DNA from: Streptomyces sp. NBC_01478
Lineage (GTDB): Bacteria > Actinomycetota > Actinomycetes > Streptomycetales > Streptomycetaceae
Direction: 5' to 3'
DNA: 64,000 bases
Assembly: GCF_036227225.1 (NCBI RefSeq)
Contig: NZ_CP109444.1
Span: 2,709,501-2,773,500 of the forward strand
Position numbers and translations under genes: made by a program. The notes beneath the pieces are model-generated. The model searched no databases. It saw only the letters and a list, made by a program, of their open reading frames with translations, and was not told where the DNA came from. Below are positions 52,327 through 61,047 of the stretch, piece after piece; the first letter of the stretch is position 1, and every line of letters starts with the position of its first letter.

Positions 52327-53652
52327 TCACGACGCGTCGATGAACCGGTCCAGCACCCGCACCCCGAACTTCAGCCCCTCCACCGGCACCCGCTCGTCCA
52401 CCCCGTGGAACATGCCCGCGAAGTCCAGCTCCGGCGGCAGCTTGAGCGGGGCGAAGCCGAAGCCGCGGATGCCCAGGTCGTCGAAGGACTTGGCGTCCGT
52501 ACCGCCGGAGAGCATGTACGGGATCGCCTTCGCGGTCGGGTCCTCGGCGAGCAGCGAGGACTGCATGGCCTCGACCAGGGGCCCGTCGAAGGAGGTCTCC
52601 AGGGCCTTGTCGGAGTGCGTGCCCTCACGCTTCACGTTCGGCCCGAGGATCCGGTCGAGGTCGGCGAAGAACTCCTCCTTGTACCCGGGCAGGAACCGCC
52701 CGTCGACGTGCGCGGTGGCCTCGCCGGGGATGACGTTGACCTTGTAACCGGCGTTCAGCTGCGTCGGGTTGGCGGTGTTGCTGAGGGTCGCGCCGATGAG
52801 CTTGGCGATGCCGCCGAGCCGCTTGAGCGTGGCCTCCATGTCCTCGGGGTCGAGCTGGGTGCCGAGCGCGTCGCCCAGTTCGTCGAGGAAGGCGCGCGTC
52901 GTCTTCGTGACCCGTACCGGGAACTTGTGCCGGCCGATCCGGGCGACCGCCTCCGACAGCTCGGTGATCGCGTTGTCCCGGTGGATCATCGACCCGTGCC
53001 CGGCGGTACCGGCCACGGTCAGCTTCATCCAGTGCATGCCCTTCTCGGCCGTCTGGATCAGATAGAGCCGCCGCTCCTCGCTCACCGTGAACGAGAACCC
53101 GCCGACCTCGCTGATGCCCTCGGTGACGCCGTCGAACAGCTCGGGGTGGTTGTCGACGAGGTGCCGCGCCCCGTACGTACCGCCCGCCTCCTCGTCCGCG
53201 AGGAACGCGAGCACGATGTCGCGCGGGGGTCGGCGCCCGCTGCGCAGCCGGTCGCGGACGACCGCCAGGGTCATCGCGTCCATGTCCTTCATGTCGACCG
53301 CGCCACGCCCCCACACGCACCCGTCGGCAACCTCGCCGGAGAAGGGGTGGTGGGTCCAGTCCGCCGCGTTCGCCGGTACGACGTCCAGGTGGCCGTGGAT
53401 GAGGAGCGCGGGCCGGGAGGGATCCGTGCCCTCGATCCGGGCGACCGTGGAGGCGCGTCCGGGGTGCGACTCGAAGATCTTCGGTTCGAGGCCCACCTCG
53501 GCGAGCTGCTCGGCGACGTACTCGGCCGCCTTGCGCTCACCCGGGCCCGAGTGGTCGCCGTAGTTGCTGGTGTCGATCCGGATCAGCTCGCGGCAGAGGT
53601 CCACGACCTCGTCCTCACCGGTGACGCCCTTGGCCGTGTCCGTGTCGCTCAC
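52327..53652 (-). CDS. M20-family metallopeptidase
   Basis: The 441-residue zinc hydrolase of the M20/ArgE-DapE type probably cleaves a dipeptide or acylated amino acid. Metal and catalytic residues are in LLIHGHLDVVPA, WGRGAVDMKDMDAM, AFLADEEAGGTYGARHLV and, at the end, AGMFHGVDERV. The dimerisation lid lies in the middle (GMHWMKLTVAGTAGHGSM). The GTG at 53652 (VSDTDTAKG) was chosen because GGGAGGAAG lies upstream; the alternative start adds eight residues. It is transcribed away from tRNA-Leu and is not in an operon. Confidence 0.9.
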   Translation of the reverse strand: MSDTDTAKGVTGEDEVVDLCRELIRIDTSNYGDHSGPGERKAAEYVAEQLAEVGLEPKIFESHPGRASTVARIEGTDPSRPALLIHGHLDVVPANAADWTHHPFSGEVADGCVWGRGAVDMKDMDAMTLAVVRDRLRSGRRPPRDIVLAFLADEEAGGTYGARHLVDNHPELFDGVTEGISEVGGFSFTVSEERRLYLIQTAEKGMHWMKLTVAGTAGHGSMIHRDNAITELSEAVARIGRHKFPVRVTKTTRAFLDELGDALGTQLDPEDMEATLKRLGGIAKLIGATLSNTANPTQLNAGYKVNVIPGEATAHVDGRFLPGYKEEFFADLDRILGPNVKREGTHSDKALETSFDGPLVEAMQSSLLAEDPTAKAIPYMLSGGTDAKSFDDLGIRGFGFAPLKLPPELDFAGMFHGVDERVPVEGLKFGVRVLDRFIDAS

Positions 53653-53853
53653 GCTGCTTCCTCCCACTGCTGTCACTGCCGGCGGTTCCCCCTCATCCTC
53701 TCTCCCCGGCCGGTCGCACCCAAGCCCGGTCCAGGCCCGTCACACGCCGTTCACGCGGGACGGGGGTGGGAACAGGGGGTGATCGGCCACCCCCGGAAGC
53801 CTGGTAATGTTTCCTTCGTCGCCGCGGGGGAAACCACGCGCGACAAACACCTT

Positions 53854-53941
53854 GTCCGGGTGGCGGAATGGCAGACGCGCTAGCTTGAGGTGCTAGTGCC
53901 CTTTATCGGGCGTGGGGGTTCAAGTCCCCCCTCGGACACCA
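53854..53941 (+). tRNA. tRNA-Leu (anticodon GAG)
   Basis: The 88-base sequence folds into a class II tRNA. The 7-bp acceptor stem GTCCGGG/CTCGGAC has one G-T pair and an encoded ACCA end. The anticodon stem CTAGC/GCTAG has loop TTGAGGT, giving anticodon GAG. A variable arm (TGCCCTTTATCGGGCG) and T-arm GGGGGTTCAAGTCCCCC are present. Confidence 0.97.
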
Positions 53942-53945
53942 GCAG

Positions 53946-53968
53946 AAACCCCAGTTGATCTGGGGTTT
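53946..53968 (+). terminator. Terminator of tRNA-Leu
   Basis: AAACCCCAG (53946-53954) and CTGGGGTTT (53960-53968) form a 9-bp stem with a 5-base loop followed by TT and CTGTTT, a typical intrinsic terminator. Confidence 0.85.
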
Positions 53969-54037
53969 TTCTGTTTCTCGGGCTCTGCTCGTACGCCACG
54001 GACCCCCACTGTCAGAGGCGGCGGCTAGCTTGCGCCC

Positions 54038-55459
54038 ATGAGCGATGAGCAGAAGCGGCCGGGAGCCGACGCGAAGCCGAAGGGCATCGCGTTGTATCAC
54101 GACATGCGGGTCGAAGAGGACTTCACCAAGTGCGCGACCCGCCTCTTCTCCGTCCTCAAGACGGCCGTGGGGACAAGCCCCGGCGCCCCGCGTTACCTCT
54201 GTCTCGACATCCAGGGGCACCGCAACGCAGCCGGTGGCTACGACGCCGACGCCCTGGAGATCATCCGCGATTTCCTGCTGGGGTTCCTCGCCCCGTATCT
54301 CACCGAGATCAGCACACCGCTCTACCACGTGAGGAACCCGGAGCCGCAGCGCGAGGACATCCCCGGCGTCCTCGACGTACGAGACCCCGACCGTGAACAC
54401 TCCTACGACCACCGTGAGTTGCGCGTACGCAACCGGGACGAGAGTCCTGACGCGCGCCGGTCCAGACCCCCGGTCCGGGCCATCGCCGACTATCTCGGTC
54501 TCGATGAACCGATCTGTCTGATCTGCTGGCAGGCGCCGGTGGAGAGGGCCCACGTGGTTCCGGTGTCGCTCGGCGGTTCCAACGATGTGCGCAACTTCGC
54601 CCTCCTCTGCCCACGCCATCACCGTGAGGCGCCCGACGTCGCGGACGCCGAGGCGTTCTGGTCCTGGGTCGACTACGCCTGTGAACGCGACGGCCATATG
54701 AAGTGGGAAGGCATCGACCCGGAGACGCTGGCGGAAGCGGAGCGCGTCGGCTTCGAAATCGAGACGCGCGGACCGGTGCGGAAGAGCCTGCGCCATTTCG
54801 ACCGGGTCCGTGACGAACTCGTACGCCACTACGGCTGGTGCCCGGAGGACTTCGCCGGCGGCTACCACTGGGGCGCGCTGATGGAGGAGTTCCACACGGT
54901 GATGGACTCGGCGACCAGCACCCACTTCAACGTTGCCAAGAAGGCGTCCACCGAGGCGTGGGCCTTCGAAGTGGCCCGCAGACGCCTGGGGGACGGAGTC
55001 GCGGAGCACAAGACGGACAGCGACCGGCCGCCGGCGTCGAGCCGCCCATCGGTTGAACTGGCGGAACGGACTGTGCGCAAGTCGCCCGGCAGCACAGGTG
55101 CGCAGAGCCTGGCCGATGCGGCGCGGCGAGCCGACATCGCGGTCGAGGCGGCGGCACTCGTGCGCGACATCATCGATTCGACGGGGGTCTCCAGTGCCGA
55201 GGACGTGCTGCGGGGCGTCAAGGAGGAGGTGGCGGACCGCACCGCGCAGTTCGAGCGGCTGAATGACGAGTTGATGGGGCTCGCGGCCTGCCGGCACTGC
55301 GGCCACGCCATAGCCCGGATCGGGGACGCCGCCTGGCGCCACAGCGCGGCGGCACCCATGTCCCGTGGCTGCCGGGCCGCGAGTTTCGACCGGGACGGCA
55401 CTTGGGACGACTCCCTCGACCGAGCGTGGAAGGCGAGTCCGCCGAGGACATGTCGCTGA
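54038..55459 (+). CDS. HNH endonuclease-domain protein beside tRNA-Leu
   Basis: The 473-residue protein has at least three parts. The first 140 residues match nothing I know. Residues about 165-205 form an HNH module: CLICWQAPVERAHVVPVSLGG, then NDVRNFALLCPRHH, with the paired metal cysteines, catalytic His in AHVVP and the late Asn/His. After a helical middle part, the C-terminus has CRHCGHAIARIGDAAWRH and a Cys in SRGCRAA, which looks like a small zinc ribbon. HNH enzymes nick or cut DNA in restriction, phage defence and mobile elements. The gene directly follows a tRNA and lacks operon partners, so it may be an accessory insertion. Confidence 0.75.
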   Translation: MSDEQKRPGADAKPKGIALYHDMRVEEDFTKCATRLFSVLKTAVGTSPGAPRYLCLDIQGHRNAAGGYDADALEIIRDFLLGFLAPYLTEISTPLYHVRNPEPQREDIPGVLDVRDPDREHSYDHRELRVRNRDESPDARRSRPPVRAIADYLGLDEPICLICWQAPVERAHVVPVSLGGSNDVRNFALLCPRHHREAPDVADAEAFWSWVDYACERDGHMKWEGIDPETLAEAERVGFEIETRGPVRKSLRHFDRVRDELVRHYGWCPEDFAGGYHWGALMEEFHTVMDSATSTHFNVAKKASTEAWAFEVARRRLGDGVAEHKTDSDRPPASSRPSVELAERTVRKSPGSTGAQSLADAARRADIAVEAAALVRDIIDSTGVSSAEDVLRGVKEEVADRTAQFERLNDELMGLAACRHCGHAIARIGDAAWRHSAAAPMSRGCRAASFDRDGTWDDSLDRAWKASPPRTCR

Positions 55460-55732
55460 GGTGTCCACAGTCGCCGACGCCGAGGTCGCGGCCCTCGCCG
55501 GTTTTGTGGGGGATGTCTCCTCAAGCCTGAAGATCACCAGGTCAGAGCGTTGCCGGGCGCTCACGGAGCGCCCCCGTTCGGCTCCCCCGAGTGGCCGTCG
55601 GCGAGCCTGGGGCCTAGCGTCGTACTAAAATTTCCGGCTTGTTACGGAACGGAGCTGGAGCTGGACAACCCCAGGCATACCTGCGGGCCCGCCAGCGCCC
55701 CGGAAGTTACCGGGTTCGAGACGCGAGGACCG

Positions 55733-58700
55733 ATGGCAGCCATACACGAGAGCAGTGCTCTCGGGCTTGACGAAGAGATCCGCACACACTTCGGCGATAC
55801 GGCACGATTCTCCGCGGCGCCCGCCGCCTCGGCCCGCACGCTTGTCGACGTTTTCGACGCGTCCGTGCGGTCGTATCCCGACGAGCTCGCCCTGGACGAC
55901 GGCACCGTCCGCCTCACCTACCGTGCACTCGCCGTCGAGGTGGAGACCCTGCGCCGCACCCTGGCCGCCGCCGGTGTCGGCCTCGGTGACCGCGTCGGCG
56001 TGCGCGTCCCGTCCGGGACCAACGACCTCTACATCGCGATCCTCGCCGTCCTCGCCGCCGGCGCCGCCTACGTCCCCGTCGACGCCGAGGACCCGGACGA
56101 GCGGGCCGAGCTGGTGTTCGGCGAAGCCGACGTGCGGGCCGTCATCGGTGCCGAGCACGCGCTGACCGTGCTCGGGCACAGTGACGTCCCGGCCGCCCGG
56201 CCCGGTGTCGAGCAGGACGCGTGGATCATCTTCACCTCCGGCTCCACCGGCAAGCCCAAGGGCGTCGCCGTCACCCACCGCAGCGCCGCGGCCTTCGTGG
56301 ACGCCGAGGCGGCACTCTTCCTCACCGACGACCCCATCGGTCCGGGTGACAGGGTCATGGCGGGCCTGTCCGTCGCCTTCGACGCGTCCTGCGAGGAGAT
56401 GTGGCTCGCCTGGCGCTACGGCGCCTGCCTGGTGCCCGTACCGCGCTCCCAGGTCCGCAGCGGCGCCGACCTCGGCCCCTGGCTGGTGGACCAGGACATC
56501 AGCGTCGTCTCGACCGTGCCGACGCTGGCCTCCCTGTGGGAGCCGGAGGCGCTCAACGACGTACGGCTGCTGATCTTCGGTGGTGAGGCCTGCCCGCCCG
56601 AGCTGGTTCAGCGGCTGGTCACTGAAGGCCGCGAGGTCTGGAACACGTACGGGCCGACCGAGGCGACCGTCGTCGCCTGCGCCTCCCTGATGACCGGCGA
56701 CGAGCCGATCCGTATCGGACTCCCGCTGAACGGCTGGGAGTTGGCCGTCGTCGACGAGGCCGGCGTGCCCGTACCGATGGGCGGCAGCGGCCAGTTGGTG
56801 ATCGGCGGGGTCGGTCTCGCCCGCTACCTCGACCCCGAGAAGGACGCCGAGAAGTACGCGCCCCTCGAATCCCTCGGCTGGGAACGGGCGTACCGCAGCG
56901 GTGACTTGGTCAAGGCCGAGCCCGAAGGGCTGATCTTCCTCGGCCGGGCCGACGAGCAGATCAAGCTCGGCGGACGCCGGATCGAACTCGGCGAGGTCGA
57001 CTCGGCCCTCCAGGCACTGCCCGGAGTGGCCGGAGCGGCCGCCGCCGTGCGCACCGCGCGCAGCGGCAACCAACTCCTCGTCGGCTATGTCGTCATCCAG
57101 GAAGGCTGGGACCAGGCCGCCGCCGTCGAGAAACTGCGGGCCGAACTGCCCGCCGCCCTCGTGCCGTTGATCGCTCCGGTCGCGGACCTGCCGACGCGTA
57201 CGTCCGGCAAGGTGGACCGGAACGCGCTGCCCTGGCCGCTCGAAGACCTGGAGACCGGCGGTGCCAAGGAGCAGCTCTACGGCACGGAGGCCTGGCTCGC
57301 GGAGCAGTGGGCCGAGGTGCTCGGCATCCCCGTGAGCACCGCCTCCGACGACTTCTTCGCGATCGGCGGCGGCAGCCTGGCCGCCGCCCAGCTCACCACC
57401 CGGCTGCGCACCCGCTACCCGAGCGCGGCCGTCCTCGACATCTATCAGCAGCCGACCCTGCGCAAGCTGGCCCGGCACCTCGAAGACTCGGCGCAGGGCG
57501 ACGGCACCGCGCGCGTGATCGCGCCGGTCCCGACCCGCGCCAAGGTGATCCAACTCCTCGCGCTGGTCCCCCTGTTCACGCTCGTCGGCCTGCGCTGGAC
57601 GGTGGCACTGGCCGCGCTGGGCAACGTGCTCAGCGGCTACGCATGGCTGCCGACCGCCTCCTGGTGGCTGGTCGGCGCCGGTGCGCTGCTCCTCTTCAGC
57701 CCGCCCGGCCGGCTCGCGATCTCCGCGGGCGGTGCGCGCCTGCTGCTGCGTGGCGTGAAGCCGGGACGCTACGACCGTGGTGGCAGCGTCCACCTGCGGC
57801 TGTGGGCGGCGGAGCGGCTGGCCGAGTTCAGCGGGGCGACCGCGCTGACGGGCTCGTGGCTGGAGCGGTACGCACGTGCCCTCGGCGCCAAGATCGGCCC
57901 GGACGTCGACCTGCACTCGCTGCCGCCGGTCACCGGCATGCTCAAGCTGGGCCGCGGTGCCGCGGTCGAGTCCGAGGTGGACCTGTCCGGCTACTGGCTG
58001 GACGGCGACCGCCTGGAGATCGGTCCGGTCAAGGTCGGCGCGCACGCCGTCGTCGGCACGCGCAGCATGCTGTTCCCCGGCGCCCGGGTGGGCAAGCGGG
58101 CCGAGGTGGCGCCGGGTTCGGCGGTCACCGGCACGATCCCGACCGGCCAGCGCTGGGCGGGCGCGCCCGCCGTCAAGCTCGGCAAGGCCAAGCACAACTG
58201 GCCCAAGCAGCGCCCGCAGCGGGGCACGTACTGGCGCGTGATGTACGGCCTGACGGGCTTCGCGCTCACCATGCTGCCGGTGGTCGCCGGCACCGTCGCG
58301 CTCCTGGTGACCAGCCTGTTCGTGGCACCGGGCGACGGTCTCGGCGAGGCCCTGCGGGGCGCGTCCCTGGCCCTGGTCCCGGCGACGCTCGCCTTCGGGC
58401 TGACGTACGCGCTGCTGATCCTGATCGGTGTACGGCTGCTCAGCCTGGGGCTGCGCGAGGGCACGCACCCCACGCACAGCCGGATCGGCTGGCAGGCGTG
58501 GACGGTCACGCAGTTGATGGACCTCTCCCGCGAGACCCTCTTCCCGCTGTACGCCGGGCTGGCCACGCCGGTGTGGCTGCGGCTGCTCGGGATGCGGATC
58601 GGGCGGGGCGCCGAGGTGTCGACCGTGCTCGCGCTGCCGAGCCTGACCACCGTCGGTGAGGGTGCGTTCCTGGCCGACGACACGTTGACCGCGCCGTACG

Positions 58701-59596
58701 AACTCGGTGGCGGCTGGATGCGGATCGGGCGGGCCGAGATCGGGCGGCGGGCGTTCCTCGGGAACTCCGGGATGACCGCGCCCGGGCGGAGCGTGCCGGA
58801 CGGCGGGCTCGTCGGGGTGCTGTCGGCGACGCCGAAGAAGGCGAAGAAGGGCACGTCGTACCTGGGGCTGCCGCCGGTGAAGCTGCCGCGCAGCACGAGC
58901 GGCGGCGACCAGAGCCGGACGTACGACCCGCCGGCCAAGCTGCTGTGGGCGCGCGGGCTGGTCGAGCTGTGCCGGATCGTGCCGGTGTTCTGCTCGGCGG
59001 CGCTGGCCGTGCTGACGGTGGCGGCGCTGTGCGCGCTGGGTGTGTGGGCGCCGCTGTTGTCCGGCCTTGTGCTGCTGGCGGTGGGCGCTGCGGCCGGGCT
59101 GATCTCGATCGTGGCCAAGTGGGCCCTCGTGGGGCGGCATCACGGTGCCGAGCACCCGCTGTGGAGCGGTTACGTGTGGCGCAACGAGCTGGCGGACACC
59201 TTCGTCGAGGTCGTGGCGGTGCCGTGGCTGGCCGGTTCGGTGCCCGGTACTCCGGTGCTGACGGCCTGGCTGCGCGGGCTCGGCGCGCACATCGGCAAGG
59301 GCGTCTGGGTGGAGAGCTACTGGCTGCCCGAGACCGACCTGGTGACCCTGGAGGACGCCTCCACAGTGAACCGTGGTTGTGTGCTCCAGACCCACCTCTT
59401 CCACGACCGGATCTTGCGGACGGATACTGTGGTCCTCCGTGAGGGCGCGACGCTGGGTCCTGGCGGAATCGTCCTGCCCGGCAGTGAGGTCGGGGCGCGC
59501 ACCACTCTGGGCCCCGCATCGCTGGTGATGGCGGCGGAGTCCGTCCCGGACGACACCCGCTGGCTGGGCAATCCGATCGAGTCGTGGCGATCCTGA
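55733..59596 (+). CDS. Pls/PosA-type single-module NRPS with membrane domains (poly-lysine synthetase-like)
   Basis: The 1287-residue protein has an adenylation domain (FTSGSTGKPKGVAVTHR near residue 166; FDASCEEMW near 214; NTYGPTEATVV; TSGKVDRN), a carrier domain (DDFFAIGGGSLAA near 540-552), then about six transmembrane segments interleaved with three left-handed-beta-helix-like soluble domains rich in G-x-x-V units. This is the layout of epsilon-poly-L-lysine synthetase, which has no condensation or thioesterase domain. The pocket residues by GrsA alignment read D-A-E-S-I-G-T-V-V-K, close to the bacitracin lysine code I recall, DAESIGSVCK. A basic homopolymer is the best guess. The ATG at 55733 has GAGG upstream. 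The M1 peptidase gene follows closely. Confidence 0.88.
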   Translation: MAAIHESSALGLDEEIRTHFGDTARFSAAPAASARTLVDVFDASVRSYPDELALDDGTVRLTYRALAVEVETLRRTLAAAGVGLGDRVGVRVPSGTNDLYIAILAVLAAGAAYVPVDAEDPDERAELVFGEADVRAVIGAEHALTVLGHSDVPAARPGVEQDAWIIFTSGSTGKPKGVAVTHRSAAAFVDAEAALFLTDDPIGPGDRVMAGLSVAFDASCEEMWLAWRYGACLVPVPRSQVRSGADLGPWLVDQDISVVSTVPTLASLWEPEALNDVRLLIFGGEACPPELVQRLVTEGREVWNTYGPTEATVVACASLMTGDEPIRIGLPLNGWELAVVDEAGVPVPMGGSGQLVIGGVGLARYLDPEKDAEKYAPLESLGWERAYRSGDLVKAEPEGLIFLGRADEQIKLGGRRIELGEVDSALQALPGVAGAAAAVRTARSGNQLLVGYVVIQEGWDQAAAVEKLRAELPAALVPLIAPVADLPTRTSGKVDRNALPWPLEDLETGGAKEQLYGTEAWLAEQWAEVLGIPVSTASDDFFAIGGGSLAAAQLTTRLRTRYPSAAVLDIYQQPTLRKLARHLEDSAQGDGTARVIAPVPTRAKVIQLLALVPLFTLVGLRWTVALAALGNVLSGYAWLPTASWWLVGAGALLLFSPPGRLAISAGGARLLLRGVKPGRYDRGGSVHLRLWAAERLAEFSGATALTGSWLERYARALGAKIGPDVDLHSLPPVTGMLKLGRGAAVESEVDLSGYWLDGDRLEIGPVKVGAHAVVGTRSMLFPGARVGKRAEVAPGSAVTGTIPTGQRWAGAPAVKLGKAKHNWPKQRPQRGTYWRVMYGLTGFALTMLPVVAGTVALLVTSLFVAPGDGLGEALRGASLALVPATLAFGLTYALLILIGVRLLSLGLREGTHPTHSRIGWQAWTVTQLMDLSRETLFPLYAGLATPVWLRLLGMRIGRGAEVSTVLALPSLTTVGEGAFLADDTLTAPYELGGGWMRIGRAEIGRRAFLGNSGMTAPGRSVPDGGLVGVLSATPKKAKKGTSYLGLPPVKLPRSTSGGDQSRTYDPPAKLLWARGLVELCRIVPVFCSAALAVLTVAALCALGVWAPLLSGLVLLAVGAAAGLISIVAKWALVGRHHGAEHPLWSGYVWRNELADTFVEVVAVPWLAGSVPGTPVLTAWLRGLGAHIGKGVWVESYWLPETDLVTLEDASTVNRGCVLQTHLFHDRILRTDTVVLREGATLGPGGIVLPGSEVGARTTLGPASLVMAAESVPDDTRWLGNPIESWRS

Positions 59597-59676
59597 ACAA
59601 GGGTCGCGCGGCGTCGGCTTCGGAGGGCGGTGCACGGGTACGAGATACGAGCACAGCGCAGGGAGCAGACGCAGCA

Positions 59677-61047
59677 GTGACCGTTCAGCAGGCGGCGGGT
59701 CCGGACCCGTATTTCCCGGCAAACGGCGATGCCCGCTACCGGGTGCACCGCTATGAGCTCGCGCTGGACTACCGTCCCGGCCCCAACCGTCTGTCCGGCA
59801 CGGCCCGTATCAACGCGATAGCGGGCCGTGCGCCGCTGGCCGAATTCCAACTGAACCTGGGCGACTTCAAGATCGGCCGGATTCGGGTGGACGGCCGCCA
59901 GCCGCACTACACGCACCGCGGCGGCCGACTCCGGGTCCGGCCCGCGAAGCCGCTGCGGGCCGGTGCCGCGTTCACCGTCGAGGTGCACTGGTCGGGCAAT
60001 CCCAAGCCGGTCGCCAGCCCCTGGGGCGGCCTCGGCTGGGAGGAGCTGACGGACGGGGCGCTGGTGGCGAGCCAGCCGATCGGGGCGCCGTCCTGGTACC
60101 CGTGCAACGACCGGCCGGCCGACAAGGCGTCGTACCAGATCTCGATCACCACGCCGTCCGCGTACGCGGTGGTGGCGGGCGGCCGACTGCTGACCCGAAC
60201 TACCAAGGCCTCGACCACGACTTGGGTGTACGAGCAGTCGGCGCCGACGTCGAGTTATCTGGTCGGGCTGTCGATCGGGAAGTACCAGACGGTGCTGCTG
60301 GGCGACCCAGGGCTGGGCGGGATCCCGCAGCACGGGCACATCCCGTCGGACCTGCTCCCGGAGTTCTCAAGGGACTTCGCGCGGCAGCCCGCGATGATGG
60401 AGCTGTTCCAGGACCTGTTCGGGCCGTACCCCTTCGACGAGTACGCGGTCGTGGTGACCGAGGAGGAACTCGATGTCCCCGTCGAGGCACAGGGGTTGTC
60501 GCTGTTCGGCGCCAACCACGTTGACGGGGCCCGGGGTTCGGAGCGACTGGTCGCGCACGAGCTGGCGCACCAGTGGTTCGGCAACAGTGTGTCCATCGCC
60601 GACTGGCGGCACATCTGGCTGAACGAGGGGTTCGCGAAGTACGCCGAGTGGCTGTGGTCCGAGCGCTCGGGCGGCCGTACGGCCCACCAACACGCCGCCG
60701 CCGCGCACCGGTTGCTGTCCACGCTCCCGCAGGATCTGCGGCTCGCCGACCCCGGCCGCAAGTCGATGTTCGACGACCGGCTCTACGAACGCGGGGGCGT
60801 CACCGTCCACGCGGTGCGCTGCGCGCTGGGCGACATCGCGTTCTTCCGCATGCTGCGCAGTTGGGCGAGCGTGCACCGCAACGGGACGGTGACCACGGCG
60901 ACGTTCACGTCGCATGCGTCCCGGTTCACTTCCGAGCCGTTGGATCAGCTTTTCGAGGCGTGGGTTCAGGGGACTCGGTTGCCGCCGATGCCGTCCTCCA
61001 CCGCACCGATCCCGAACCGGGCGCAGGACGGCCAGGCGACCGCCTAG
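59677..61047 (+). CDS. M1-family zinc aminopeptidase-like protein
   Basis: The 456-residue protein (487 if a GTG at 59584 inside the synthetase gene is used) starts its conserved part at DPYFPANGDARYRVHRYELALDYR. Zinc ligands are in LVAHELAHQWFGN with the downstream Glu in LNEGFAKYAEW. The exopeptidase motif is not GAMEN but appears as VEAQGLSLFG, and the usual long C-terminal helical domain is missing. The start at 59677 is preferred for its AGGGAG site, but is uncertain. Close coupling to the Pls-type gene suggests it trims or degrades the polymer or confers self-protection, as proposed for peptidases in poly-lysine producers. Confidence 0.85.
   Translation: MTVQQAAGPDPYFPANGDARYRVHRYELALDYRPGPNRLSGTARINAIAGRAPLAEFQLNLGDFKIGRIRVDGRQPHYTHRGGRLRVRPAKPLRAGAAFTVEVHWSGNPKPVASPWGGLGWEELTDGALVASQPIGAPSWYPCNDRPADKASYQISITTPSAYAVVAGGRLLTRTTKASTTTWVYEQSAPTSSYLVGLSIGKYQTVLLGDPGLGGIPQHGHIPSDLLPEFSRDFARQPAMMELFQDLFGPYPFDEYAVVVTEEELDVPVEAQGLSLFGANHVDGARGSERLVAHELAHQWFGNSVSIADWRHIWLNEGFAKYAEWLWSERSGGRTAHQHAAAAHRLLSTLPQDLRLADPGRKSMFDDRLYERGGVTVHAVRCALGDIAFFRMLRSWASVHRNGTVTTATFTSHASRFTSEPLDQLFEAWVQGTRLPPMPSSTAPIPNRAQDGQATA

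Noticed and set aside
53854..55732. Integrated genetic element at tRNA-Leu
   Set aside because: No integrase, relaxase or excision gene is seen, and I did not find a second copy of the tRNA 3' end in the window. Only the single HNH gene hints at acquisition.
55625..59722. A 1365-codon open frame on the minus strand opposite the Pls-type synthetase
   Set aside because: It is antisense to clear NRPS motifs and has low-complexity Arg/Gln/Gly/His-rich composition.
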